A stretch of 64,000 nt of DNA, taken from the NCBI GenBank assembly GCA_965140365.1, contig OZ223196.1. One strand, 5' to 3'. The position numbers and the translations under genes were made by a program. Under the pieces are notes generated by a model. It saw nothing but the letters and a program-made list of their open reading frames with translations. It did no database searches and was not told the origin of the DNA. Shown in pieces: positions 34,770 to 44,657 of this stretch. The DNA comes from Hydrogenovibrio sp965140365 (GTDB lineage Bacteria > Pseudomonadota > Gammaproteobacteria > Thiomicrospirales > Thiomicrospiraceae). Positions within the stretch are counted from its first letter, which is position 1. The number at the start of each line of letters is the position of its first letter.

Positions 34770-35873
34770 TCAGGTCCGGTCGAGCAAATCGGAGTTTTTA
34801 TGGGCGTAAACATCAAAGATGGTAATCGCCATGGCCGCAATCACCGGCCCGAAGAATAAACCGATCATGCCGAAATGAATCAACCCGGCAAAGGTGGACA
34901 ACACCGTAATCAGAGTATGGTTGGCGACCGCCAAATCATCCGTTCCGCTGCCGATGGAGCGGGCAATTTTCTGAATCAGCATGGGGCGCACAATGTTATC
35001 AATGACAAACCCGTTCACCAAGGCCCCGAAAAACACCACCACTCCGGCACCGACATAATTCCCTTGCGCAAGCAATACCAACGTCAACGGAATCCAAACC
35101 AGTGCGGCACCGACAATCGGAATGAAAGACGTGATGGCAATCGCCATCCCGATAAACAAGCCGGGCAAACCAAGCCCCCAGGAAACAAACGCGAACACCA
35201 GTCCTTGCAGCAACGCAATGCCCAACACCGACAACAGCAAGATACTCGACAGATTGGCAAAGCGGTTCATGATCATGGTATCGTAGTAGTTTTCCAACGG
35301 CGACAAGACTTTCAGATGGTGGGCGATACGGTGCCCGTCACGATAGAAAAAGAACAAAGCGAACACCGCCAGCAAAACAAAGGTCAGAAACGACGTGGTA
35401 CTGCCAAAAACCCCACTGACCAAAAACACGATGGTGTCCTGTGCGAACTTAATGATCTTGCCGGAATTCTCACGCAACTGTTCAATCAACTGGGCCTGAG
35501 TATCCGCCGGAATCGGAATGATATTAACCAGATTTTGGTTCAACCGAGCAAAACTGTCCGGCGTTTGCTGGGATAACCATTGCTGCGCCTGGCCGAAGAT
35601 ATGCCCTACCTGCAAGCCCACTTCCAGTAGCAAATAGGTGACCGGTACAATCACCGTCAAAAACACCACCGTACTCATGATCGCCGACGCATAGGTTTCC
35701 GAACGGTTGACTTTGGGTAGGATTTTCAAATACATTGTGTAGGTTGCGGTCGCCAAAATCATCGCGAACAACAGCGCTTCCAGAAACGGCGAGAAAAGCC
35801 ATAGCAATCCAATGATGGCCGTCAGCAACAAAAGGATCAAAAAACCTTCTTCGTAGGGTGCGTTTGAGCGCAT
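34770..35873 (-). CDS. AI-2E family transporter
   Basis: The 367-residue membrane protein has about eight helices and the DUF20/AI-2E pattern, with FVLLAVFALFFFYRDG, a central VIDNIVRPMLIQ and a C-terminal FGMIGLFFGPVIAAMAI. Members have been linked to autoinducer-2 export or Na+/H+ exchange; the substrate here is unknown. It is divergent from ppnN with a 41-base gap. Confidence 0.9.
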   Translation of the reverse strand: MRSNAPYEEGFLILLLLTAIIGLLWLFSPFLEALLFAMILATATYTMYLKILPKVNRSETYASAIMSTVVFLTVIVPVTYLLLEVGLQVGHIFGQAQQWLSQQTPDSFARLNQNLVNIIPIPADTQAQLIEQLRENSGKIIKFAQDTIVFLVSGVFGSTTSFLTFVLLAVFALFFFYRDGHRIAHHLKVLSPLENYYDTMIMNRFANLSSILLLSVLGIALLQGLVFAFVSWGLGLPGLFIGMAIAITSFIPIVGAALVWIPLTLVLLAQGNYVGAGVVVFFGALVNGFVIDNIVRPMLIQKIARSIGSGTDDLAVANHTLITVLSTFAGLIHFGMIGLFFGPVIAAMAITIFDVYAHKNSDLLDRT

Positions 35874-35914
35874 AATAATATCAACCTGTCAGAGAAAACA
35901 AGCACTAATCTATC

Positions 35915-37291
35915 ATGAACAGCATTATCAAAAAAGTTTTAATTCGCCCGGCCGGCGCCCTGCAAATCCTTTCCTACAAAGAAGCCCAACAACTTTGCGA
36001 CCAAACCGAAACCGGTTTGAACGAGGTCTTTCGACGTTGTAGCTTGGCGGTTCTCAACACCGGCACCAAAGACGATAACGGCCTGGCCTTATTGGAAGCC
36101 CATCCGGATTTTCAAATTCAAGTCCATATCAAAGGCCGCGGCTTACAAATTGAAATCGATAATGCGCCGGAAAACGCCTTTGTAAACGGCGAGATGATTG
36201 AAGGTCTGCAAGAACACCTGACGGCCGTCATTCGTGATTTGATTTACGCCCAAAACGAAATCATCGATAGCCAGGAATTCGATTTGGAAACGCCATTTGG
36301 TCTGACCAATGCCATTTTCCACATTGCCCGCAACGCCTGTTTGATGAAACCTGATGTCGATCCGAACATCGTCACCTGCTGGGGCGGCCACTCCATTCCG
36401 TTGGAAGAGTACAAATACACTAAGCAAATCGGCTACCACCTCGGCTTGCGTCGTTTGGACATCTGTACCGGCTGCGGGCCGGGTGCCATGAAAGGGCCGA
36501 TGAAAGGCGCGGTACTCGGCCACGGTAAACAACGTTACAAACACGCCCGTTTCATCGGCCTGACCGAGCCGGGCATCATTGCCGCCGAAGCGCCGAATGC
36601 CATTGTCACCGAACTGGCGATCTTCCCAGACATCGAAAAGCGTCTGGAGGCCTTTATGCGGCTGGGACATGGCATCATTATTTTCCCGGGCGGTGCCGGC
36701 ACCATGGAAGAAATCCTTTACTTACTGAGCGTATTATTACACCCGCAAAACAACAATATTCCTTTCCCGGTGGCTCTGACCGCACCCGAGTCCGGTCGGG
36801 CCTACTTCGATGCGGTACTGGAGTTCATCGAACACGCCCTCGGAAAAGAAGCGGTGCGTAAACTGACCGTTCTCATCGATCGCCCGGAGGAGGTCGCCGA
36901 CTTCATCGAAGAAGGCATCCAAGACGTCAAAGCCTTTCGCAAAGCCACCAGTGACGCTTACTATTACAACTGGAACCTGCACATTCCTTACGAACTGCAA
37001 CAACCCTTCGTGCCGACGCATGACAGCGTGGCCGCGCTGGAACTGCACAAAGACCAACCAACTTACCATCTGGCGGGGCAGTTACGCAATGTGTTCTCGG
37101 CCATTGTGGCCGGCAACGTCAAAAGCGAAGGCATCGCACAAATCAATGAACGAGGTCCTTTTGAAATCAATGGTGATCCGGAAATCATGGAACGCATGGA
37201 CAAACTGCTCAAATCATTCGTGGCCCAGCGCCGCATGAAATTAGGCACGGAACATTACGAGCCCTGCTATAATATCGTCACGGGTCAATAA
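35915..37291 (+). CDS. ppnN: nucleotide 5'-monophosphate nucleosidase
   Basis: The 458-residue protein matches YgdH/PpnN in length and domain order: an N-terminal DUF4478-like region, a central LOG domain with FPGGAGTMEEILYLLS (near 250), and a C-terminal DUF3412-like region. PpnN hydrolyses purine and pyrimidine nucleoside monophosphates to base and ribose-5-phosphate, and in E. coli it is activated by (p)ppGpp. CGGCGPGAMKGPMKGA is also characteristic. It is followed closely by a helicase gene. Confidence 0.93.
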   Translation: MNSIIKKVLIRPAGALQILSYKEAQQLCDQTETGLNEVFRRCSLAVLNTGTKDDNGLALLEAHPDFQIQVHIKGRGLQIEIDNAPENAFVNGEMIEGLQEHLTAVIRDLIYAQNEIIDSQEFDLETPFGLTNAIFHIARNACLMKPDVDPNIVTCWGGHSIPLEEYKYTKQIGYHLGLRRLDICTGCGPGAMKGPMKGAVLGHGKQRYKHARFIGLTEPGIIAAEAPNAIVTELAIFPDIEKRLEAFMRLGHGIIIFPGGAGTMEEILYLLSVLLHPQNNNIPFPVALTAPESGRAYFDAVLEFIEHALGKEAVRKLTVLIDRPEEVADFIEEGIQDVKAFRKATSDAYYYNWNLHIPYELQQPFVPTHDSVAALELHKDQPTYHLAGQLRNVFSAIVAGNVKSEGIAQINERGPFEINGDPEIMERMDKLLKSFVAQRRMKLGTEHYEPCYNIVTGQ

Positions 37292-37360
37292 GCAAGCGAA
37301 ACGCGTTTATTTTACAAGCCCGACCGATCAACCGTGCTCAAGCCATCACGTGAGTCCAGC

Positions 37361-38569
37361 ATGACATTTGAAGAATTAGACCTTGACCCGGCGTTGCTCA
37401 GCGCCATCGAAGAACAGCATTTCCACAAACCCACGCCGATTCAGGCGCAAGCCATCCCCGAAATGCTGCTATGTAAAGATGTCCTGGCCGGAGCCGCGAC
37501 GGGTACGGGGAAAACCGCCGCTTTTGTCTTACCGGCCCTACAATTTCTGCTGGACACCCCCAAACCCAGCCGCCACCCTCGAGTGTTGATTCTGGCTCCA
37601 ACACGTGAATTGGCCTTCCAAATTCACAAAGTGGTTAAACAACTCGGTACGCATTGCCCATTCGAATCCAACATCATTACCGGTGGGTTTGCTTCCGACA
37701 AACAATTGAACGTTTTACAGTCCAACATGGACATACTGGTCGCCACGCCGGGCCGTCTGCTCAACATCATGACCAAGGAATTCATCGATTTGTCCGATGT
37801 GGAACTGCTCATCATCGATGAAGCCGATCGCATGCTCGATATGGGACAAGGGCCGGATGTGCTGGCCTTGATTGAAGCCATTCCCGGCGATTTTCAAGCC
37901 GCCTGTTTTTCCGCCACTCTCGGTGGGACAGGCCTGGCGAAATTCGCCGAAGACATCCTGGACGACCCAAGCATCATCCAAGTCGATGCGCCCAATCAGC
38001 AATCCGAGCAAATTCAGCAATTCGCCTATCTCGCGAATGATAAGGCACATAAGCAAGCCTTACTGAAAGCGATTCTAAACGACGACACCTGCCAGAGCGC
38101 GATTGTCTTCTGCAACAAAAAAGACCGCGCTATCGAACTGGCGGATTGGTTACAGGCCGAAGGCGTGTCCAGCACCGTTCTGCACGGCGACTTTATCCAG
38201 GCCAAACGACTGGAAAAGACCAATAAATTCAAACAAGGCAAAATCAAGGTGCTGGTCGCCACCGACGTCGCCGCTCGCGGCTTAGACATTCTCAATGTGA
38301 CCCATGTCATTAATTACGACATTCCCTTCCGCGGTGACACCTACATCCACCGCATAGGCCGCACCGGCCGCGCACAGCAAGTCGGCATCGCCATCAACCT
38401 GGTGGAACGCCATGATTTATCGCACCTGCAACGCATTGAATACCACCTCAAACAAAGCATTCCACTGGCTAAAATTCCGGGTCTGGAACCCAACTTCAAG
38501 CTTAAAGACGCCTTAAAAAAACCCAAGAATAAAAAGAAAAAAGACGCCAAAGCGAAGAAAAAACGCTAA
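37361..38569 (+). CDS. DEAD-box RNA helicase (SrmB/RhlE-like)
   Basis: About 402 residues from the ATG at 37361 (MTFEELDLDPALL). All motifs are present: Q motif HKPTPIQAQAIP, Walker A AATGTGKT, PTRELA, TPGRLL, DEAD in LLIIDEADRMLDMG, SAT, and HRIGRTGRAQQ. The C-terminus is a short lysine-rich tail, KKPKNKKKKDAKAKKKR, for RNA contact. It probably acts in ribosome assembly or RNA decay; SrmB and RhlE cannot be told apart here. A GTG start at 37334 would add nine residues. Confidence 0.93.
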   Translation: MTFEELDLDPALLSAIEEQHFHKPTPIQAQAIPEMLLCKDVLAGAATGTGKTAAFVLPALQFLLDTPKPSRHPRVLILAPTRELAFQIHKVVKQLGTHCPFESNIITGGFASDKQLNVLQSNMDILVATPGRLLNIMTKEFIDLSDVELLIIDEADRMLDMGQGPDVLALIEAIPGDFQAACFSATLGGTGLAKFAEDILDDPSIIQVDAPNQQSEQIQQFAYLANDKAHKQALLKAILNDDTCQSAIVFCNKKDRAIELADWLQAEGVSSTVLHGDFIQAKRLEKTNKFKQGKIKVLVATDVAARGLDILNVTHVINYDIPFRGDTYIHRIGRTGRAQQVGIAINLVERHDLSHLQRIEYHLKQSIPLAKIPGLEPNFKLKDALKKPKNKKKKDAKAKKKR

Positions 38570-38641
38570 AACTCTCCCTCCGCTTCTCCCTGCTCATTTC
38601 TTTCACACTGTTTGACTGGAAAAGTTTAACTAAATAGTTAA

Positions 38642-38776
38642 ATATTATTGATTCTCGAAGAAACGCTTGGCGATTCAACGGTGATATTGGAACGGCTTGC
38701 GCAATTGCAAAAAAACTGTATCGCCTGCCATGCGGCTTATCGTGTAAAAGTCGCCACGACCTTAACTGAAAAGTGA
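38642..38776 (+). pseudogene. C-terminal remnant of a cytochrome c'-type gene
   Basis: An open stretch of 44 codons after a TAA encodes an amphipathic helix (LEETLGDSTVILERLAQLQKN) and then CIACHAAYRVK. The CxxCHxxYR pattern at the very C-terminus is that of cytochrome c' family proteins. There is no start codon with a ribosome site, no signal peptide and no upstream three-helix portion, so this is a leftover 3' end. A CCAGGCCTGG palindrome follows one base after the stop. Confidence 0.65.
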
Positions 38777-38786
38777 CCAGGCCTGG
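38777..38786. repeat. CCAGGCCTGG palindrome, intergenic copy
   Basis: Exact copy extended to the perfect 16-mer TGACCAGGCCTGGTCA, directly after the cytochrome remnant. Confidence 0.9.
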
Positions 38787-38873
38787 TCAGAATTACCCTT
38801 TCGACGCCCAACCTTATCGAACGCCGAAAGGGTGAATCGGTTCAAGAAAAGAACCCTGAAAAACGATGTGTCG

Positions 38874-39656
38874 TTAATCGATAATGGTATCCGCGTCGCT
38901 TTTCGAGCCGGGTTCCAATGAAAGCTGGTCGAAATAATAATGCGACAAAGCGATAACGGCCAATACCGGCGCGAAGAAGCTGATGATTGGAAACACACTC
39001 AATGCAAAAAGAACCCCAACGGCAAACGTCGGTGGCCAATTGGTCAGTGGTTTCAAGCGACGGAACAAGGCTTCCGGTAGAATCACCTGCCCCACATCCA
39101 GCACCACGGCATAACGGAAAAACAAGAAGCCGATCAACCAGAACCACACCACATTGATAAGTGGCACGAACAACAGCGGAAAGGTCACGATCAACAACAG
39201 CAAAATCAATAACCCGAATTTCACCAGCTTCCAAATCATGCCCAGCATGGAACCGTGCCCGTGATATTCGGTGTGTGGATAATGTTTGTCATGCACCGCT
39301 TTCACCAGCGAGTCGGTCATAAAACCGGTCACAATCATCGCAAACAGCAGCACCAGATAACTGCCGAGTACAATGCCCAGCAGCCCGGCAATCACCGCGA
39401 CGGTAAAGCCCAAAAACCAAAGCACCAACCCGCCGACCAATGGAATGGCGCCAATGGTGTTTTCGGCCTGAAGTTTCCAGCTTTCAAAATCCTGTACAAA
39501 GGCACTCTGGGTAATGAAGTCACTCGTCAACAGCAGGCCGAATACCCCGTACCCCATCAAAGAAACCAGAACCAAGCCCACCGCGAACGGAATGAATAGT
39601 CGAATCAAAATGGCCGGTTCTTTCAAATCGACCAGCGTTTTCCAGAGCAATGTCAT
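38874..39656 (-). CDS. EI24-domain membrane protein
   Basis: The 260-residue protein has about five membrane helices (near 18-40, 75-110, 150-175, 178-200, 215-240) and the EI24/CysZ-like pattern, with the charged loop VKAVHDKHYPHTEYHGHG. CysZ imports sulphate, but many EI24 proteins in bacteria have no known substrate. It overlaps the stop codon of the aldehyde dehydrogenase gene by one base. Sulphate uptake is only one possibility. Confidence 0.75.
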   Translation of the reverse strand: MTLLWKTLVDLKEPAILIRLFIPFAVGLVLVSLMGYGVFGLLLTSDFITQSAFVQDFESWKLQAENTIGAIPLVGGLVLWFLGFTVAVIAGLLGIVLGSYLVLLFAMIVTGFMTDSLVKAVHDKHYPHTEYHGHGSMLGMIWKLVKFGLLILLLLIVTFPLLFVPLINVVWFWLIGFLFFRYAVVLDVGQVILPEALFRRLKPLTNWPPTFAVGVLFALSVFPIISFFAPVLAVIALSHYYFDQLSLEPGSKSDADTIID

Positions 39657-41023
39657 TATTTAATCCAGATGCTTTTAATATTAGTGAATTCACGAATGCC
39701 TTGTCCCGACAACTCACGCCCGTAACCGGAGTGCTTCACGCCCCCGAACGGCATGCGAGGATCGGAAAAGGTAATGCTGTTAACAAAGGTCGCACCCGAC
39801 TCCATGCCGCGTGCCATGGTTTCTGCCGTAGCGGAATCATTGGACCAGATGGAACCGCCTAAACCGAAATCGGTGGCGTTCGCCAACCCGAGCGCATGTG
39901 CCGGTTCGGTGGCTTTCAACACGATGGCGACCGGTCCGAAAAACTCTTCGCTGAATGCCGGCATATCACTGGTCACATCCGTCAGAATGGTGGGCGCGTA
40001 ATAACACCCCGGACGGTCCAATTGATAACCGCCAGTGACGATTTTCGCCCCCATCTCAACCGACTTCGTGACCTGCTGATGCAATTCATCCAATAAATCC
40101 TGGCGCGCCATCGGCGCTAAGGTGGCGTCAGCATCCATTGGGTCGCCCGCTTCGAACTGCGATTCCACCGCCGTTTTAAAGCGGTCAATAAAGTCGTCGA
40201 TAATGCCCGCGTCCACAATAAACCGCTTGGAGGCAATACAGCTTTGCCCCATGTTCTGAAAGCGGCCTTTCACCGCATTGTCCACAGCGGTTTGAATATC
40301 GGCGTTATCCAAAACGATAAAGGCATCGGAGCCACCCAGCTCCAATACGGATTTTTTCAATTCCTCACCGGCGACACTGGCCACTTTGCGCCCAGCCGGT
40401 TCACTCCCGGTCAAAGACACCGCTTTGACCGCCGGATGACGAATCACCGATTCCACCTTATCGGAACCGATCATCAAGGTGCTGAATACCCCGTCGGGAT
40501 ACCCGGCTTTGCGGAACACTTCTTCAATCGCCAACGCGCACTGTGGCACGTTTGAAGCATGTTTCAACAAACCGATATTGCCCGCGGTGACCGTCGGCAC
40601 CGCAAACCGCAACGCCTGCCAGAACGGGAAGTTCCACGGCATCACGCCCAGCACCACGCCCAGCGGCAAATAGGCCACATAGCTTTTGCTGGCATCGGTT
40701 TCAATCATTTCATCCGCCAGGAAACGCTCGGCGTTTTCGGCATAATAATCACACAGCCAAGCACATTTTTCGATTTCCGCCACCGCTTCGGCGTAACGTT
40801 TGCCCATTTCCAACGTAATCAATTCCGCCAAAGCTTCCTTGTCGTCCAGCAACACATCGCCCAGGCGATTCAACAGCGCAATACGGTCCGACAACGGCGT
40901 CAGCTTCGACCAGTCGGCAAAACCGTAACCGGCCTGCGTCACTACTTCATCAAGCGTGTCCTGATCCCAGGTATCGAATTCGGCTAAAAGTTCATTGGTT
41001 GCGGGGTTGATTGATTGCATCAT
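39656..41023 (-). CDS. NAD(P)-dependent succinate-semialdehyde dehydrogenase-type enzyme
   Basis: The 455-residue aldehyde dehydrogenase has PWNFPFWQALRFAVP, the catalytic Glu in VLELGGSDAFIVL and the catalytic Cys in NMGQSCIASKRFIV (near 260), followed by EEFFGPVAIV. Length and the PWNFPFWQ/GQSCIASKR pair place it with GabD/Sad-type semialdehyde dehydrogenases. It converts succinate semialdehyde to succinate. Other short-chain semialdehydes are possible. It is followed at once by the EI24 gene. Confidence 0.88.
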   Translation of the reverse strand: MMQSINPATNELLAEFDTWDQDTLDEVVTQAGYGFADWSKLTPLSDRIALLNRLGDVLLDDKEALAELITLEMGKRYAEAVAEIEKCAWLCDYYAENAERFLADEMIETDASKSYVAYLPLGVVLGVMPWNFPFWQALRFAVPTVTAGNIGLLKHASNVPQCALAIEEVFRKAGYPDGVFSTLMIGSDKVESVIRHPAVKAVSLTGSEPAGRKVASVAGEELKKSVLELGGSDAFIVLDNADIQTAVDNAVKGRFQNMGQSCIASKRFIVDAGIIDDFIDRFKTAVESQFEAGDPMDADATLAPMARQDLLDELHQQVTKSVEMGAKIVTGGYQLDRPGCYYAPTILTDVTSDMPAFSEEFFGPVAIVLKATEPAHALGLANATDFGLGGSIWSNDSATAETMARGMESGATFVNSITFSDPRMPFGGVKHSGYGRELSGQGIREFTNIKSIWIK

Positions 41024-41097
41024 AGTCGTTCCTTCTTTGGTTACGGCCGAACGTAAACGCGGTCCATTCGGGAGTGGCGGCCACAGCCGCCGACGGG

Positions 41098-42300
41098 TTA
41101 AGAATTATCCATCGCCTGCTGCGCCCAGGCTGAAGCCGACAGCAGCAAATTGGCCAAATCGGAAATACCGACTTCCCCATAGCGAAGATTCGCCACGGTT
41201 TCACCGGCACTTTCCAATTGCTTCAGGCATGACAATGCCTCGCCCATCGGGCCACGATAATGAATCAAGGCTTCTTTCACATCATCGGACAAGGGCATTT
41301 CTTCAAGAATTTCGGAAATTGGCGCTCGGAAAAACGCACCCAGATTTGAGAACAAACCGACCAAAAAGAAGGTGTCACGTTCGCGGGCGTGACCGGTTTT
41401 TTCAGCCAGCTTTTCACAGAAATTGGCTCGCATCAGCGAGGTGGTCAACAGTTCTTTCGGCGCATCTTCCAAGTCACCCAACATCATCATATTGACCCAG
41501 AACTTCAAGCGTTTCAGCCCCATATACTTCAAGGCATCGGACACAGATTCAACCTTAATGGGAATCATGGTCGCCGGGTTGTTCACCGCCACCAGCAGCT
41601 TGTGCGTCAAGGCGACGTCCTGACTCAAAATGCCGGACAGTTCTTCGAATTTGGTTTTGGGGTCGTTAATTTTGGACATCAACTGCAACAGCGTCAGTTT
41701 GTTGCCGGTCAGTTTCTGGCCGTTCATCACCACTGGGTTGGTGAAAAAATAGCCTTGAAAATAATCGAACCCGATGCGCTTGAGATAATTGAACATCTCT
41801 TCGGTTTCCACCCGTTCCGCAATCACCTTGATGCCTTTTTCATGCAGGTCTTGCAGCATGGATTTGATTTTGACTTCGGAATGGGCTTCGTTGTCGATTT
41901 TAACAAAATCACTGATGGACGCGAGTTTGACGCTGGACTCGTCATCGATAAAGTTATCCAGCGCTATGGCCGAGCCTTCCAGTTTCAGCGCCTTCAAACT
42001 TTTAAGAATCTCGACGTCCTTATTCACATCGTTGGGAATTTCCAACACGATGTTATGGTTTTGATCGAAACTCGGCCATTTCGCTTTTGCGATCAACTCG
42101 CGCGGTAACTGCATCACGGCGGCATGTGAGCCGACAATCGACTGAAAGCCGATTTCGGATTCGGTCTTCTCCAGCAAGTGCTCAGTGGCTTCAATAGTGG
42201 TTTGATTGGGGTTCAGTCCTTGGTGAAATTCCAGTTCATACGCAAAGACTTTCATATTACGATCAAGAATCGGTTGGCGGCCAATAAAAACTTCTGACAT
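41098..42300 (-). CDS. EAL-HDOD signalling protein (YuxH-like)
   Basis: The 400-residue protein begins FIGRQPILDRNMKVFAYELEF, the usual start of the YuxH group. Residues about 1-200 are an EAL-like domain in which the EAL signature reads YEL and the DDFGTG-type loop is absent, so it is probably not catalytic. Residues about 205-400 form an HDOD domain. Such proteins may sense or relay c-di-GMP-linked signals. It is monocistronic. Another HDOD gene starts off the right edge of the window. Confidence 0.9.
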   Translation of the reverse strand: MSEVFIGRQPILDRNMKVFAYELEFHQGLNPNQTTIEATEHLLEKTESEIGFQSIVGSHAAVMQLPRELIAKAKWPSFDQNHNIVLEIPNDVNKDVEILKSLKALKLEGSAIALDNFIDDESSVKLASISDFVKIDNEAHSEVKIKSMLQDLHEKGIKVIAERVETEEMFNYLKRIGFDYFQGYFFTNPVVMNGQKLTGNKLTLLQLMSKINDPKTKFEELSGILSQDVALTHKLLVAVNNPATMIPIKVESVSDALKYMGLKRLKFWVNMMMLGDLEDAPKELLTTSLMRANFCEKLAEKTGHARERDTFFLVGLFSNLGAFFRAPISEILEEMPLSDDVKEALIHYRGPMGEALSCLKQLESAGETVANLRYGEVGISDLANLLLSASAWAQQAMDNS

Positions 42301-42463
42301 GTTTCATTCCTATTGCACTCAGAGTGACGCTTTCGTCAACGACGATATGGTTATATTCGATACGTTTTCACGCGTACTCCAAACTTTAACGCCGAGCCAG
42401 AACGAACGCAAGCAAAAAAGGTTGAGCAAAGCATAAAGTTCGACTCAACCCACCGCATTCCCG

Positions 42464-42473
42464 CCAGGCCTGG
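42464..42473. repeat. CCAGGCCTGG palindrome, intergenic copy
   Basis: Exact copy followed by TGAAAAT, between the EAL-HDOD gene and the dihydroorotase 3' end. Confidence 0.9.
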
Positions 42474-42491
42474 TGAAAATGCGGATTTCGC

Positions 42492-43826
42492 TTATCGGGT
42501 AAATGTCAGGCGCTGTCCCGGTGTAAACTCAGCGAATTGGCCCTGATGATATTTCAATTCGCCATTGACGATGGTACTCATGACCGATGACTTGAAGGTG
42601 TGGCCTTCCCAAGGCGACCAACCGCACTGATACAGGTTGTTTTTTCGGGTGTCGGTATGCGGACGGTTCATGTCCACCAACACCAGATCGGCCGCATACC
42701 CTTCACGGATAAAACCGCGTTTTTCAATCTGATAACGGATGGCGACATTGTGCGACGTTTTCTGCACCACGGTTTCCAGGTCGAACACACTGTCATGCAC
42801 CATATCCAGCAACGCGGTCAACGATTGTTGCACCTGCGGCAAACCGGCCGGCGCGCTGAAATAGGAATCGCTTTGCTTTTCTTCCCAGGTGTGCGGCGCA
42901 TGGTCGGTGGCGATGATGTCAATCCGCCCCTCTTTCACCGCTTGACGAATGGCATCGCGGTCGGACTGTTGCTTAATGGCCGGGTTGCACTTTATCAAGC
43001 TGCCCTTTTCCGCATAATCGTCGGCAGTAAACCATAAATGATGCACACAAGCTTCGGCGGTGATTTTTTTGCCTTCCACTGGCCCGGGGGCAAACAACGC
43101 CATTTCCTCGGCGGTGGTCAAATGCAGAATGTGCAAATCGGCCCCGGTTTTCTTCGCCAAATCCACCGCAAAAGACGACGACTTATAACAGGCTTCCCGG
43201 CAACGAATGTCCGGATGGTATTGCATTGGAATCGCGTCGCCGTATTTTTCACGATACAGCGCTTCCTGTTCTTTAATCATCGGTGTGTCTTCACAGTGAG
43301 TGGTAATCAAAGTTGGGCTGTGGGTAAAAATATCGGTCAACGCCTGCTCGCGATCCACCAGCATATTTCCGGTGGATGCCCCCATAAAAATCTTCACACC
43401 GCAGGTTGCGTTCGGGTCCAACGCTTTGACTTCTTCAATATTGTCGTTGGTGGCACCGAGATAAAAGGAGTGGTTAGCCCAGGCGGTTTTCGACGCCAAT
43501 TCATATTTCGCTTCAAGGTTTTCCAGTGTGGTGGTGGTCGGTTTCACGTTCGGCATGTCCATAAAGGTCGTCGTGCCGCCTGCAATGGCCGCTTTCGATT
43601 CAGTCGCGATACTGCCTTTGGCCGGAAAACCGGGGTCACGGAAATGCACCTGGTCATCGATAAACCCAGGCAAAAGGTGTTGTCCGGCCGCGTCGATGGT
43701 CACGTCCGCCGCCACCGATAACTGCGGTGCGATTTGCGCAATCACGCCATCTTGAATGAACACATCGGCTTCGAAAATTCGGCCTTCGTTAACGACTTTA
43801 GCTTGGGTAATCAATAAACTTTTCAT
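42492..43826 (-). CDS. pyrC: dihydroorotase, class I-like
   Basis: The 444-residue metallohydrolase cyclises carbamoyl-aspartate to dihydroorotate. It has FIDDQVHFRDPGF (metal His pair), the carbamylated Lys in CGVKIFMGAS, the His in THCEDTP, HLWF and the Asp in IIATDHAPHTWEEK. Length and HFRDPG place it with the longer class I-like enzymes (related to allantoinase and the PyrC of Bacteroidetes). Allantoinase is the main alternative; pyrE lies 6.6 kb away on the other strand. Confidence 0.85.
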   Translation of the reverse strand: MKSLLITQAKVVNEGRIFEADVFIQDGVIAQIAPQLSVAADVTIDAAGQHLLPGFIDDQVHFRDPGFPAKGSIATESKAAIAGGTTTFMDMPNVKPTTTTLENLEAKYELASKTAWANHSFYLGATNDNIEEVKALDPNATCGVKIFMGASTGNMLVDREQALTDIFTHSPTLITTHCEDTPMIKEQEALYREKYGDAIPMQYHPDIRCREACYKSSSFAVDLAKKTGADLHILHLTTAEEMALFAPGPVEGKKITAEACVHHLWFTADDYAEKGSLIKCNPAIKQQSDRDAIRQAVKEGRIDIIATDHAPHTWEEKQSDSYFSAPAGLPQVQQSLTALLDMVHDSVFDLETVVQKTSHNVAIRYQIEKRGFIREGYAADLVLVDMNRPHTDTRKNNLYQCGWSPWEGHTFKSSVMSTIVNGELKYHQGQFAEFTPGQRLTFTR

Positions 43827-43994
43827 AAAACGGACTCTTGTATTGCAATGCGAATAACATCATTTTAAACCCTTGAACCGATTTGCACAGCGAAAACCCA
43901 TGAAATTTTCGTATCCTGACAAAATCATCTTCGCGCAACCGTGAATGTGATAAAGTAACACTTTCTATTTTCAACCGAGAAAACCGCTTCCGTC

Positions 43995-44306
43995 ATGAAC
44001 CCGTTCAAATGGCTTGTCATTCTGCCGATTCGCTTTTACCAGCTATTCATCAGTCCATTACTGGGGCCGCGCTGTCGGTTTTATCCGAGCTGTTCCCACT
44101 ACACCATTGAAGCGGTGCAAAAACACGGCGCTTTATGCGGCCTATGGCTCGGCATCAAACGGGTCTCTAAATGCCACCCCGGCAATCCCGGCGGCGTCGA
44201 CCCGGTTCCGGAATGTGGTTGCTCCCATCATGACACCCCACCCTCAAATGACGAACCCGACCAAGAACCCCCTATCACACCCGAGAAAGACAGACCGAAA
44301 GACTGA
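43995..44306 (+). CDS. yidD: membrane protein insertion efficiency factor
   Basis: The 103-residue protein has the YidD core, IRFYQLFISPLLGPRCRFYPSCSHYTIEAVQKHG followed by CHPGNPGGVDPVP (quoted in two parts around residue 12-75). The conserved Cys residues and an amphipathic N-terminal helix are present. The acidic C-terminal tail, rich in Pro, Glu and Asp, extends beyond the usual end. YidD aids YidC-mediated insertion. It is here away from rpmH-rnpA-yidC, where it often sits. Confidence 0.93.
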   Translation: MNPFKWLVILPIRFYQLFISPLLGPRCRFYPSCSHYTIEAVQKHGALCGLWLGIKRVSKCHPGNPGGVDPVPECGCSHHDTPPSNDEPDQEPPITPEKDRPKD

Positions 44307-44420
44307 CGAAAATTTCATTTTATCGTCATCTAACCATTCTATACTGCTTAGCACGGACGGTCGCCCGAGTAGTTCTTCATTGAATACCACTTGTAAATCC
44401 GGGTAGAAAGAGGAAAATAT

Positions 44421-44599
44421 TGAGAGTTTTGCACGAGTAGGACGCGAAGAAAAAATGAGAGAAAATTTGGCTGATTGAGGCGGAAAACGCAGCTAATAGC
44501 GAGCTATTAGCCAGTTTTTCAACAAAAATCAGACGGATTTTAGCCATTTTTACTCGTGTAACTATCTCGTGTTTATGCCCTTTGGGTGCAAAGCTCTCA
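44421..44599. repeat. MITE-like palindromic repeat, copy 2 (diverged)
   Basis: It shares ends (GAGAGTTTTGCACGAG and TGCAAAGCTCTC), the GGCGGAAAACGCAG block and the central hairpin with the copy at 399. The hairpin reads TAATAGC-GA-GCTATTA, so a G-C pair has become T-A with pairing kept. About 15 extra bases lie before the right end. No target duplication is visible, which fits an older insertion. It lies before ppk. Confidence 0.8.
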
Positions 44600-44657
44600 T
44601 TAAGGTTGGCATCTGGCCAACGGCACAGTCGACCATAACAACAATACAGAGGACGCC

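Noticed and set aside
41040..41097. GC-rich inverted repeat between the aldehyde dehydrogenase and EAL-HDOD genes
   Set aside because: GGCGGCCACAGCCGCC can pair but has no T run and no matching copy, so no function is claimed.
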